NCBI GenBank assembly: GCA_004172935.1
Contig: SDZD01000005.1
Location: 124,001 to 188,000 of the forward strand
Reading direction: 5' to 3'
DNA from: a bacterium
GTDB taxonomy: Bacteria; Armatimonadota; Abditibacteriia; Abditibacteriales; Abditibacteriaceae
Length of the DNA stretch: 64,000 nt
Shown: in pieces, positions 17,219-26,053 of the stretch
Position numbering within the stretch: position 1 is the stretch's first letter
How the letters are laid out: every line of letters starts with the position of its first letter
Made by a program: the position numbers and the translations under genes
Notes under the pieces: model-generated
The model's database searches: none
The model's input: the letters and a program-made list of their open reading frames with translations, nothing else
What the model was told of the DNA's origin: nothing

Positions 17219-18472
17219 ATGAGCGAAATCCGTAACGTCATCATCATCGGCTCTGGGCCGTCTGGATATACCGCCGCGCTTTACACCGCGCGTGCCAACT
17301 TGAAGCCATTGCTCATTGCCGGAAGCGCCGACAAGAAAACCTCGCGCGTCAAGGGCGGACAGCTCATGGCGACCTCCGACATCGAAAACTTCCCCGGTGC
17401 CATCGAAACTGGCGTCGACCTCGATACCTACGCCTTTTTGGATGAAAGCGAAAAAGAAGCCGCCATCCAGGATGTCAAAGGTCTCTCTGGCCCGCACTTG
17501 ATGACCCGTATGGAGTTGCAGGCGCGGCACTTCGGAGCCGAAATGCTCGAAGAGTTCGTCACCGAAATCGACATCTGTTCGCAGCCCGGCGAACTCTACA
17601 CCGTACGTACCGAGACGGGTAAAGAGTTCCAGACCCGTTCGCTCATCATCTCGACGGGTGCAGCGGCGAAGCTGATCGGCATCCCCGCTGAAGATAAATT
17701 CTTCGGTCAAGGCGGCGGCGTCTCGACTTGCGCAACCTGCGACGGTCACTCTTACCGCAATAAAACCGTTGCGGTTGTTGGGGGCGGCGACTCGGCTCTG
17801 GAAGAAGCCTCTTACTTGGCGAATCTGGGTATTAAGGTTCACCTCATTCACCGCCGCGACGAGTTCCGTGCTTCGCGCGTCATGCTTGAGCGTGGTAGAA
17901 ATAACCCGAATATCACTATCCACACCTTCCGTAGCGTTGTGGACTTGGTCGGCAAACCTCACCCGCTTGCCGAAACCTCGAAGTTCTTCGCGGACAAAGA
18001 GGTCCTGTCGAAGGCGGTTCTCGAAGACCCTCGCACTGGTGAACGCGAAGAGTTGGAATTGGACGGTTTGTTCGTTGCCATCGGCCACACGCCTAACACG
18101 CAATTGTTCAAAGACCAACTCAAGGTCGATGAAGCTGGCTATCTCGAACGCGACAAGCACATGCGCGCTTTGCCTTCGGTGAACGCTTGCAACCATTCGA
18201 TGCACGCGATGGATTATGTCCCCGGTGTTTTCGTCGCAGGCGATGTCAGCGACCACTACTACCGTCAGGCCATCACTGCCGCTGGTATGGGCTGTATGGC
18301 CGCTATCGAAGCCGAGCGTTATCTAGCCGAGAAATTGGCTCAGAAAGAGGGGCTGGATGGCAATGCCCTCGACCTCTCGCTCGAAACCATCGGTGTTTCG
18401 CACTGGACTGGCGAAATGAGTTCCGGCGATAAACCTGTCGTTGATCGCGTTAAAGAAGCGGCCACCCTTTAA
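17219..18472 (+). CDS. Thioredoxin reductase, enlarged form
   Basis: A 417-residue FAD/NADPH enzyme. IIIGSGPSGYTAALYTARA is the FAD motif, GGQLMATSDIENFPG and LMTRMELQA are classic TrxB segments, CATCDGHSYRNK holds the redox-active CxxC, VVGGGDSALEEA is the NADPH motif and VFVAGDVSDHYYRQAITAAGMG closes the FAD site. Usual TrxB proteins have about 310-330 residues. Extra sequence lies between the GVDL and LMTRM segments, in the region around VDLVGKPHPLAETSKF, before the final FAD motif (NACNHSMHAMDY), and as a tail of about 45 residues. I chose the ATG at 17219, right before the first strand; the frame is open back to 17042. Confidence 0.88.
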   Translation: MSEIRNVIIIGSGPSGYTAALYTARANLKPLLIAGSADKKTSRVKGGQLMATSDIENFPGAIETGVDLDTYAFLDESEKEAAIQDVKGLSGPHLMTRMELQARHFGAEMLEEFVTEIDICSQPGELYTVRTETGKEFQTRSLIISTGAAAKLIGIPAEDKFFGQGGGVSTCATCDGHSYRNKTVAVVGGGDSALEEASYLANLGIKVHLIHRRDEFRASRVMLERGRNNPNITIHTFRSVVDLVGKPHPLAETSKFFADKEVLSKAVLEDPRTGEREELELDGLFVAIGHTPNTQLFKDQLKVDEAGYLERDKHMRALPSVNACNHSMHAMDYVPGVFVAGDVSDHYYRQAITAAGMGCMAAIEAERYLAEKLAQKEGLDGNALDLSLETIGVSHWTGEMSSGDKPVVDRVKEAATL

Positions 18473-18503
18473 ATTAATTCGGCCCACTATACGCCTATAA
18501 AAG

Positions 18504-18542
18504 CCAACAGCCGCCCCATATGAGGTGGCTGTTGGTGTTTTT
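18504..18542 (+). terminator. Intrinsic terminator after the thioredoxin reductase gene
   Basis: CCAACAGCCGCC pairs with GGTGGCTGTTGG (one G-T pair) around a short loop, followed by TGTTTTTG. The next gene starts only 25 bp further on with its own ribosome binding site. Confidence 0.85.
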
Positions 18543-18566
18543 GTGCTATTTAGGGGAGGAATCTTT

Positions 18567-19631
18567 ATGTCGAAGCAGCAGTCAACACAGGCAAACTTGG
18601 GGAAGGTGAATTTTTCTACTGAACGACCCAAGCCGAAGGCCGCGTTCTGGGGACAGGGCGATGGGCCAAACAGTGCGTTAGGGCAGGTTTTTTCGCCTTC
18701 GCGTCGTGTTGCCCTGCAAGAACGTGTCGATCTCTTCCCCGGCGTTGTGACTGCGGCCAACTTCTCGGATTTAAAACCTAAGTTGCGCGAAATCGAAGTG
18801 ATTTTCGGCACGTGGGGAATGTGGCGTCCTACCCAAGCCCAACTCGATGCCCTGCCGAATCTGAAAGCCGTTTTTTATGCGGCGGGCAGTGTCAAAGGTT
18901 TTGCATCTCCTTTTCTTGATCGCAACATTACCGTGGTAAGCGCATGGGCCGCCAATGCTGTACCCGTCGCCGAATGGACGCTCGCGCAAATCCTGCTCGC
19001 CAACAAAGGCTTGCATCGCAACGAGCGCGAGTTCGCCGCTGCTCGCCATTCGCGCAACACCTTTCGTGGCCGTGGTAACTTCGGCGCCACCGTTTCTCTA
19101 TTGGGAGCCGGACAAATCGGTCGCCGTGTCATCGAGTTACTGCGCCCTTTCCAATTACAGGTACAGGTATACGACCCATTCTTGAGCGAACAAAGCGCGC
19201 GCGAACTGGGTGTGCAAAAAGTCGAGTTAGTTGAGGCGTTCGCCAGTGGCGAGGTGGTATCGAACCATGTGGCGAATGTGCCCGCGACTGTCGGGCTTCT
19301 ACGCGGCTCACATTTCGCGGCTATGCCCGCCAATTCCACCTTCATCAACACTGGGCGCGGCGCCACTGTGCGCCACGACGAGCTTTTGGGAGTGCTACAA
19401 GCCCGCCCCGATCTGACAGCCCTGCTCGATGTCACCGACCCTGAACCGCTGCCCGCCGATTCGCCGTTTTGGACGCTGAATAACGTTCAACTCACTAGCC
19501 ACATCGCCGGATCAATCGGTGATGAGGTGGTTCGCATGGCCGATTATGTGTTGGCCGAGTTCGATTTGTGGCGAAGTGGTGCTCCTCTCCTTTATGCTGT
19601 TACCCCCGCCATGCTCGAAACGATGGCCTAA
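18567..19631 (+). CDS. D-isomer-specific 2-hydroxyacid dehydrogenase family protein
   Basis: A 354-residue protein with the Rossmann motif LGAGQIGRRVIELL and the catalytic set of the family: an arginine-region loop (INTGRGATVRHDEL), a glutamate loop (DVTDPEPLPADSPFW) and a histidine (LTSHIAGS). These enzymes reduce 2-keto acids or oxidise 2-hydroxy acids with NAD(P). The start at 18567 is supported by GGGGAGGA 6 bases upstream. The N-terminal catalytic lobe (about 1-110) is diverged, so the substrate cannot be named. Monocistronic. Confidence 0.87.
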   Translation: MSKQQSTQANLGKVNFSTERPKPKAAFWGQGDGPNSALGQVFSPSRRVALQERVDLFPGVVTAANFSDLKPKLREIEVIFGTWGMWRPTQAQLDALPNLKAVFYAAGSVKGFASPFLDRNITVVSAWAANAVPVAEWTLAQILLANKGLHRNEREFAAARHSRNTFRGRGNFGATVSLLGAGQIGRRVIELLRPFQLQVQVYDPFLSEQSARELGVQKVELVEAFASGEVVSNHVANVPATVGLLRGSHFAAMPANSTFINTGRGATVRHDELLGVLQARPDLTALLDVTDPEPLPADSPFWTLNNVQLTSHIAGSIGDEVVRMADYVLAEFDLWRSGAPLLYAVTPAMLETMA

Positions 19632-19756
19632 ATTTGCCCTGAAAAGCGAGGTTTAGTGCCTTCGAAAGCCAATTTGGATGTATTCCTACTAAAAAAGTAG
19701 TCTTTTTTGATTTTGGTCTTTAAAGAGTCGCGTCAACTCCGATAAATTTATTTACT

Positions 19757-20878
19757 ATGAGCACTGCCGTTCAGTACAACCGCAAAAATCCGTTCCAAGC
19801 GCGCCTCGCACGCATGGAACTCCTCACTAAAGAAGGATCGAGCAAAGACACCCGCCACTTTGAAATCGACCTGTCCGGTTCGGGCATCGAATATGAGCCT
19901 GGCGACTCTCTCGCCGTGCAAGCTCAGAACGACCCCGCTCTGGTTAATTCGCTAATCGACCTCATCGGCGCTAAGCCCGACGATGTCATCGGTGAGAAGA
20001 CGTTGTTCGACGCATTGATGAACGACTACACCATCACCGAACCCGGCCCCAAATTGCTGGAGGCCATCAAAGCCGAAACGCCCGGTTCCAGCTTCGAAGC
20101 TACCCTGGCTGACCCTGTCCGCAAGGCTGCTTATCTGTATGGCCGCGACGTTCTCGACTTGCTCGAAGAACACCCTGAAATCAAGTTCACCGCCGAAACT
20201 CTGCTTCCTCTGTTGAAGCCGCTTCAGGTGCGTCTGTACTCGATTTCCAGCTCGCTCAAGGGTTGCCCCGAACAGGTTCACCTCACTGTCGCAACGGTGA
20301 AATACGAGTCGCATGGCCGTGAGCGTGGCGGCGTTGCCTCCACATGGTTGGCCCACCGTCTCGAAACCCACACACCCATCCCGGTCTACATCCAGCCCAA
20401 CAAGCGTTTCCGCTTGCCATCGCCCGATAAAGACGTGCCCGTCATCTTCTGCGGCCCCGGAACTGGTATCGCTCCGTTCCGTGCTTTCGTTCAAGAGCGT
20501 CAGGCTACCAAGGCTCAAGGCAAGGCATGGTTGTTTTTCGGTGAACAGACCCGCTCCGGCGAGTTCTTCTACGAAGAAGAGTGGAACAAAGCTCTCGAAG
20601 ATGGCTCACTGACCAAACTCACCACCGCTTTCTCGCGCGATCAGGCCCACAAAATCTATGTGCAGCACCGCATCATAGAAGAAGGAGCCGAGTTCTGGAA
20701 ATGGTTGGAAGAGGGCGCTATCTTCTATGTCTGCGGCGACAAAACCCGCATGGCTGCCGACGTTGATGCCGCTATCCACCAGGTTATCGAGAAATTCGGC
20801 GGTAAAACCGACGAAGAAGCCAAAGCCTACGTCGAAGCGTTGAAGAAAGAACACCGCTACCACCGCGACGTATATTAA
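19757..20878 (+). CDS. CysJ-like FAD/NADPH reductase without flavodoxin domain
   Basis: A 373-residue diflavin-reductase-type protein that consists only of the connecting, FAD and NADPH domains of sulfite reductase alpha subunits. YEPGDSLAV begins the FAD domain, RLYSISSS binds FAD, RGGVASTWLA is the second FAD contact, GPGTGIAPFRAFVQER begins the NADPH domain, and YVCGDKTRMA follows. The C-terminal RDVY ends in an aromatic residue that stacks on the flavin. Without a flavodoxin domain it probably passes electrons to a separate flavodoxin, ferredoxin or a sulfite reductase elsewhere. The ATG at 19757 is preceded by AT-rich sequence without a clear ribosome binding site. A strong terminator follows. 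Confidence 0.88.
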   Translation: MSTAVQYNRKNPFQARLARMELLTKEGSSKDTRHFEIDLSGSGIEYEPGDSLAVQAQNDPALVNSLIDLIGAKPDDVIGEKTLFDALMNDYTITEPGPKLLEAIKAETPGSSFEATLADPVRKAAYLYGRDVLDLLEEHPEIKFTAETLLPLLKPLQVRLYSISSSLKGCPEQVHLTVATVKYESHGRERGGVASTWLAHRLETHTPIPVYIQPNKRFRLPSPDKDVPVIFCGPGTGIAPFRAFVQERQATKAQGKAWLFFGEQTRSGEFFYEEEWNKALEDGSLTKLTTAFSRDQAHKIYVQHRIIEEGAEFWKWLEEGAIFYVCGDKTRMAADVDAAIHQVIEKFGGKTDEEAKAYVEALKKEHRYHRDVY

Positions 20879-20889
20879 TAGTCCGTATT

Positions 20890-20924
20890 AAAAAGGCGGC
20901 GCCCATTATGGGGGCCGCCTTTTT
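20890..20924 (+). terminator. Intrinsic terminator after the CysJ-like gene
   Basis: AAAAAGGCGGC pairs with GCCGCCTTTTT, with further C-G pairs inside, and the T tract follows directly on the plus strand. Confidence 0.92.
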
Positions 20925-20977
20925 CGTGTTTACTTTGGTGTACTACTTTTGTAGCTAAAGTATCAGGTGGCAACAAT

Positions 20978-22792
20978 GTGTCAAAGGTACTGCCTATTGT
21001 TATGACGCCCGCCCCCCGACGCTTCCAGGAGACATGCGAAGTGGCTTTACCCAAAGCTGCCGTGTGGAGCGTGCTTTATCACACCGACCGCATTAATCGC
21101 CATATCGGTTTACCCCCTGTGACCTATGGCGCCCCCGAACAAAGCAATACCGGCGACTATCGCGTGGCCAAAGCCAAAATGATGGGCATCAACCTCGAAT
21201 GGCGCGAATATCCCTTCGCGTGGGAATCCGAGGGCCGCTATTCGGTGGTGCGTGTCTATCAAAAAGGCCCCATTGCCCGCTTCGAGGCCGGAACCGAATT
21301 CGAGGAAATCGGCGCCAACCGAACGAAAGTCACTTTCTACGCCGAAACTATCGCGCGCGGGCTTGCAGGGCAACTTCTTGTCCCCATGATTGCCCGCCAA
21401 TCGCTGGGCAAGATGATCGAGTTATTCAATCGTCAACTTCTTGCCCCCGGTTCGCCCATTGCCCTTCAAGCTCCCAAACCAGAAAAAAGCGCCGTCGATG
21501 AAGCTTTATTGAAGCGCCTCTGTATCGAACTGGGGCGTCGCCCTCTCGATGGCCGAGTCGTCAACGAACTGGAAACCTTGCTTCGCGATGGCGGCGACGA
21601 TGAGGTAACTAGCCTACGCCCCTTCGAATGGGCCAGGCGCACTGGAATCAACCGCAACGAAGCGCTGCGGGCCTGTTTGCATGGTGTTAAAGTCGGCCTG
21701 CTCAACCAGCGTTGGGTAATGATGTGCCCCAACTGCCGCGTCGCCAAAAACGAGGTTTCCACCCTGAGCGATGTCGAGTCGCAGGTTCACTGCGACCTGT
21801 GCGGTGTCAACTACGACCTCAACTTCGACCGCTATGTCGAATTGCGCTTCGCGGTTCAGCCTGCTGTTCGTCACGCCCAAAGTGACATCTACTGTATTGG
21901 TGGTCCCTTCCGCGCGCCGCATATTCTCATTCAACGTCAGTTGCTTCCTGGCCAAAGCACATTCATCCCGCGTTTGCTTAAAAGCGATGATATGCGTTTG
22001 CGCGTTATGAAATGGAATGCCAGCGTCAATGTGGCGCCTGATAATCCAGCTCCTAAAGAAGTGATATGGAACGGTGCGCAGTGGAGCGATTCCAGTGCGC
22101 GTGGTGCTTTTGAAGCTGTGAACGATGGTAAAGAGCCAATCATCATCGCTCTCGAAAAGAAGGTGTGGGACACCGATGCCGTCACCGCCGCTCAAGTCAC
22201 GGCGATGCAGGAATTTCGCGACCTCTTCTCCGGCGAAGTCCTCGCCCCCGGTCGCCAGATGGCCGTCGAGAACGTGACTCTGCTTTTCTCCGACCTCTCG
22301 AACTCGACTGCTCTTTATGAGAGCATCGGCGATGCCCCCGCTTTCGCTCAGGTTGGGCGCCACTTCGACTTTTTACAAAAAATTATTGGTAATCAAGGCG
22401 GCGCCGTCGTGAAAACGATGGGCGATGCTGTCATGGCCGTCTTCAACACCCCCGCCGATGCTGTGCGCGCCTCATTGCAGCTTCAGCGCGAGTTTCCAAC
22501 GCTGGCCGAGCACCTGGGCAACAACACCATCGCCCTCAAAATCGGTTTGCATTTTGGCCCCGCTCTGGCCGTTAACTCCAATGATCGCCTTGATTATTTC
22601 GGGCGCACCGTCAACATCGCGGCCCGCGTTTCGGCTCAGGCCAAAGGCGGCGAACTCGTTTTCACCGACCAACTATGGCGCCACCCCGAAGTGCGCACCA
22701 CCATCTTCGAAAGCGAGGCGCAATATTCGATGTTCTGCACCAAACTGCGCGGCGTGGACGAAGACTTCAACCTCATCCGCGTCAATCTTTAG
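20978..22792 (+). CDS. Class III adenylate/guanylate cyclase with SRPBCC-like and zinc-ribbon domains
   Basis: A 604-residue cytosolic protein. The N-terminal about 150 residues resemble a polyketide-cyclase/START (SRPBCC) fold (FQETCEVALPKAAVWSVLYH). The middle is DUF5939-like and contains a four-cysteine zinc ribbon (CPNC ... CDLC). The C-terminal about 190 residues are a class III cyclase domain: LLFSDLSNSTALYESIG and KTMGDAVMAVFN carry the metal-binding aspartates and FGRTVNIAARVS the final motif. It should make a cyclic nucleotide under control of the N-terminal ligand-binding module. A GTG at 20978 has CAGGTGG 7 bases upstream; the ATG at 21002 is the alternative. Confidence 0.87.
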   Translation: MSKVLPIVMTPAPRRFQETCEVALPKAAVWSVLYHTDRINRHIGLPPVTYGAPEQSNTGDYRVAKAKMMGINLEWREYPFAWESEGRYSVVRVYQKGPIARFEAGTEFEEIGANRTKVTFYAETIARGLAGQLLVPMIARQSLGKMIELFNRQLLAPGSPIALQAPKPEKSAVDEALLKRLCIELGRRPLDGRVVNELETLLRDGGDDEVTSLRPFEWARRTGINRNEALRACLHGVKVGLLNQRWVMMCPNCRVAKNEVSTLSDVESQVHCDLCGVNYDLNFDRYVELRFAVQPAVRHAQSDIYCIGGPFRAPHILIQRQLLPGQSTFIPRLLKSDDMRLRVMKWNASVNVAPDNPAPKEVIWNGAQWSDSSARGAFEAVNDGKEPIIIALEKKVWDTDAVTAAQVTAMQEFRDLFSGEVLAPGRQMAVENVTLLFSDLSNSTALYESIGDAPAFAQVGRHFDFLQKIIGNQGGAVVKTMGDAVMAVFNTPADAVRASLQLQREFPTLAEHLGNNTIALKIGLHFGPALAVNSNDRLDYFGRTVNIAARVSAQAKGGELVFTDQLWRHPEVRTTIFESEAQYSMFCTKLRGVDEDFNLIRVNL

Positions 22793-24168
22793 AAGCCTCT
22801 GCGGCTCATCTGCTTTTGTTGGGAAACCAGCCAGAACAGCCGCGCCATACCTGCGTTCGCCAGCAGCGTTTTGACTAAAGGCCGCTCTACTACTGGCAAT
22901 CCTTGAAATTTGGCCTCCTGCGAGCGCTCCGATGCATCGTATTCAGGGGCAATTGTTTGCCCCGTTTGCTTTTGCCACTGCTCGCGCTGAACTTCGCCGA
23001 TGGTATATAGCCTCCAGTTGCGCCAGTACATCCCATCAGCGGGGTCGCGCAAGTTGCTGTAGGCATATTGCATGGCTTCTGCGGCGGCCTTGTGTGCGTC
23101 TTCGACTACTCCTTTATTGGGGCTTACCATCGCCACTTGAAGCAACCCGTCGATAAGATAGTGGACGAAATATGTCCCATCCCAAAACGACCGCTTAGCG
23201 ATGTCCCCGACCTTCTGGTCGTACAGTCCCCCTTTCTTATCGAGTGCCGACCTCGCCAACTTGGTGGCCAGCGCGAGGCTCTGCCGATTTTTGGTCAAAC
23301 GATAATGCTCGACGTAAGCGCGCAGCGTAACTCCCGTGTTGTATGTCCATTTCACGCGGCGTGCTGCCCAGTCCGGTTCGACCAGCGCATCCATGATTAA
23401 CCCGTCGCTATCTTGCAAATTCGTCGTTAGCCACGAAAGCAACTCGTTCCCCCACTTCGTATAGAACGCCACATTCACATGCGCGCGGGCCAGCATAAGC
23501 GCCGCCAACGCGCTTCCCGCCGTCGAAGATGTGCCCCTATCAGATGTGTTCGGCTTGCTGGCATCTGTGCCCCAGCGCATTCCACCGGGTTTGCCCGTGG
23601 TGTCATAGCCCTTCACCACGAAGTCGGCCATCACCGTTTTGGCGCGTTCCAGATATTGCTTCGCCCGTTCGGGAGTGGCTTTGCTACAGGCCAACGAAGC
23701 CTCAACCAGCGTAATAACCGCCCACGAGTTGTCATCGTAGTAAGCGTCGTTATTGCCCTCGAAGTGAATCCACGATGTATAAGCGTGCAATTGGGGACTG
23801 TAATATTGCTCCAGCCCATCGTACACCAGTGCGATTTGCTTACTATAAAGTCCCGAATGGATTTTCTCGCCTTCGATCAAAGCATGAAGAGCGAGTAGGG
23901 ATGCCCAGAAGGTGTAGCCCCTGTCGTGAGTTTCATCACTCGCGACGGTTTCGGCGCTCAGGACTGGTGCCCTGAACATCTTCGAGTCTTTGTCCCAAAA
24001 ATGGCTCAAGCATTGTTCTGTCAGTCGGCGCGCTTCGCCCTCAAAAAACGGCTCCATTCCCAAGGCTCCAAAAGATACGTTCTCACAATATCTCCCCACA
24101 GCTAACGCGGCACCAGACGCAGCCAGCGCACTCAAAAAATCTCTTCGCTTCATTCGGGAATAACTCAT
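22789..24168 (-). CDS. Glycoside hydrolase family 76-like protein, exported
   Basis: A 459-residue protein. MKRRDFLSALAASGAALAVG is a twin-arginine-type signal (RRDFL), so it is probably exported folded. The mature part is an all-helical (alpha/alpha)6 barrel: GYTFWASLLALHALI, DAYYDDNSWAVITLVEA with the adjacent catalytic DD pair of GH76, and TYNTGVTLRA. GH76 enzymes are mostly endo-alpha-1,6-mannanases; the substrate here is not proven. I place the start at the ATG at 24168; a second ATG at 24153 starts MKRRDF directly. The gene is divergent from an AraC regulator, about 155 bp away, and its stop codon overlaps that of the cyclase gene by four bases. Confidence 0.78.
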   Translation of the reverse strand: MSYSRMKRRDFLSALAASGAALAVGRYCENVSFGALGMEPFFEGEARRLTEQCLSHFWDKDSKMFRAPVLSAETVASDETHDRGYTFWASLLALHALIEGEKIHSGLYSKQIALVYDGLEQYYSPQLHAYTSWIHFEGNNDAYYDDNSWAVITLVEASLACSKATPERAKQYLERAKTVMADFVVKGYDTTGKPGGMRWGTDASKPNTSDRGTSSTAGSALAALMLARAHVNVAFYTKWGNELLSWLTTNLQDSDGLIMDALVEPDWAARRVKWTYNTGVTLRAYVEHYRLTKNRQSLALATKLARSALDKKGGLYDQKVGDIAKRSFWDGTYFVHYLIDGLLQVAMVSPNKGVVEDAHKAAAEAMQYAYSNLRDPADGMYWRNWRLYTIGEVQREQWQKQTGQTIAPEYDASERSQEAKFQGLPVVERPLVKTLLANAGMARLFWLVSQQKQMSRRGF

Positions 24169-24323
24169 AGTCGGGGTGTGCCTCGCATTTGAGGCCGATT
24201 CATTAGAGTACGCCCACGCTAAAACACGTCGCTTGTTTCCCTCCTTCTCTCGCAAGTGAAACCCCATTGGCGCATAATGCGTTCATATTGATACATCCTT
24301 ATCAATTAGGATCGCCTTACACC

Positions 24324-25241
24324 ATGTCCCCCGCTTTGCCACTGTCCTCCTGCTCTTGGGCGGCGATGCCGCCCTCATTGTCGAACTGTGCCCTTTCGCA
24401 GCCTCATCACAACGGCTTGTTCATCGAAGAGCGCCATAGTGGCAAGCATCACTGTTCGGTGCCCGCTTCGCCTCAACATAGTTTGGTTTTGGTGCTCGAA
24501 AGCGATGGGGGCATGGTGAGCCAAAAGCGCGATGGGCTTTCTTTCGAAGGTGTGCGTTATGCCAGTGATATTTCCATTATTCCGGCGGGTTCAAGTGGGC
24601 ATTGTCATTGTGAGGCGCACTCGCGAGCCATCCAAATAATGCTGCCGCCCTCACTGCTGAATGATGTCGCCGCGACTGCTGTCCAGTCCGATGATTGGAA
24701 TCTCTCGGTTCGCTTCAATGCACGCGACGATAAGCTGCGCCAACTTATTCTGCTTCTCCATCAGGAAGCCAAAGAGAGCCAGAATGCGACAGACGCCAGG
24801 GGCGACGAACTGATGTTTGACTCGCTGACAACGGCTCTGGCCGTTCAACTGCTGCGTCACCACTCCTACGTCCACGCCACGACCGAAGAACCCGCTTGCG
24901 AACTGTGCGGCGGCTTGTCACTACGCGCCCAGCGCCAGATAGTCGAGTACGTGCAGGACAATTTAACGGGAGAAGTGCGACTCGATGATATGGCGAGTGT
25001 GGTGGGGCTTAGCCGTTACCACTTCTTGCGCGCCTTCAAAGCCTCAATGGGCTTAACCCCGCACCAATATGTCATCCAGCAGCGCGTCGAACTCGCCAAA
25101 AAAATGATGGCGCAAAATCGCTTCTCACTGCGCGAAATCGCCTATTCATGTGGCTTCGGCGACCAAAGCCATCTCACCCGTCACTTCCGCCGCCTCACCG
25201 GAGCCACCCCGAAAGCCTTTGGCGCTCGCTTGGCCGATTGA
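24324..25241 (+). CDS. AraC family transcriptional regulator
   Basis: A 305-residue regulator. The N-terminal about 190 residues contain a cupin-like sensor segment (GVRYASDISIIPAGSSGHCHCE); the C-terminal about 100 residues form the two AraC helix-turn-helix units (LDDMASVVGLSRYHFLRAFK, then SLREIAYSCGFGDQSHLTRH) and the typical GATPKAF end. I chose the ATG at 24324; a TTG at 24267 would extend the protein into the divergent promoter region. Its position back to back with the GH76 gene suggests that it controls that gene, probably in response to a sugar. Confidence 0.87.
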   Translation: MSPALPLSSCSWAAMPPSLSNCALSQPHHNGLFIEERHSGKHHCSVPASPQHSLVLVLESDGGMVSQKRDGLSFEGVRYASDISIIPAGSSGHCHCEAHSRAIQIMLPPSLLNDVAATAVQSDDWNLSVRFNARDDKLRQLILLLHQEAKESQNATDARGDELMFDSLTTALAVQLLRHHSYVHATTEEPACELCGGLSLRAQRQIVEYVQDNLTGEVRLDDMASVVGLSRYHFLRAFKASMGLTPHQYVIQQRVELAKKMMAQNRFSLREIAYSCGFGDQSHLTRHFRRLTGATPKAFGARLAD

Positions 25242-25359
25242 ATAGAAGGGCCGCAATTTTCTTCCAAAAATAGTCGTTCCAAAGCGCAATTTTTACCAAG
25301 ATTTCGCTATGTATGCCTCTTATGATAATTGATAGTTAATTTTCATTAGTACGGAAGCC

Positions 25360-26013
25360 ATGCTCAACACATTCCAACCGCGAAGAAAGAAGTTGCCTAA
25401 AAAAGCCTTCACCCTTATAGAATTATTGGTAGTCATTGCCATCATCGCGATTCTAGCGGCGATGCTGTTCCCAGTTTTCGCCAGGGCACGCGAAAACGCC
25501 CGTAAAACCAGTTGCCTATCGAACTTGAAGCAAGTCGGCCTCGCCACCATGCAGTATTTGCAGGATTACGACGAGCGCTATATGGTCGTCGATCATGCGA
25601 CGGGCTACTCGTGGTTCGACCCGTTGCAGCCCTACATCAAAAGTGAACAGGTGTTTCGCTGTCCCTCAATGGGCAGCGAAACCTTAGTGCCGCGTCCGCG
25701 CAGCGACTACCTGATGAACGTGATGTTCGCTCATGGCATCCCCGCTGCCAGCATCCAAAACAGTGCCGAGCAAATCTCCGTCGTTGAGCGGCACGCGGAC
25801 ATTGCCTCCGACCATTATCACGCCTGGGTGCTTCCGTCTTATCGCGCCCACATCCTCAACGAAATTAATACCTTCATCGAAAAGGAACGCCATCTGGGCG
25901 GCTCGAATTACCTATTCGCCGATGGCCATGCCAAATGGATGAAATGGGATCGCATCTTCACCGCTGGCCCCGCAGAACTTGGAATGCATAACCGCGATTC
26001 CATCGACCCCTGA
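25360..26013 (+). CDS. Prepilin-like protein with H-X9-DG motif (paralogue 2)
   Basis: A 217-residue prepilin-like protein. A basic leader ([12 protein letters not shown]) precedes [19 protein letters not shown]; note that alanine, not glycine, stands before the phenylalanine at the usual cleavage site, which is tolerated by some prepilin peptidases but is unusual. [20 protein letters not shown] follows, and the C-terminus has [18 protein letters not shown] (H-X9-DG). It is the shortest of the four paralogues in this window. GGAAG lies close before the ATG. The next gene, a TrxR-like enzyme, starts about 40 bp downstream and may be cotranscribed. Confidence 0.87.
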   Translation: MLNTFQPRRKKLPKKAFTLIELLVVIAIIAILAAMLFPVFARARENARKTSCLSNLKQVGLATMQYLQDYDERYMVVDHATGYSWFDPLQPYIKSEQVFRCPSMGSETLVPRPRSDYLMNVMFAHGIPAASIQNSAEQISVVERHADIASDHYHAWVLPSYRAHILNEINTFIEKERHLGGSNYLFADGHAKWMKWDRIFTAGPAELGMHNRDSIDP

Positions 26014-26053
26014 TTTTGCCTATTCCAATCAAATCGTAACTTTTTAGATTTTC

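Noticed and set aside
17198..18256. A 352-residue minus-strand reading frame
   Set aside because: It is antisense to thioredoxin reductase and has no motif; the plus-strand gene is certain.
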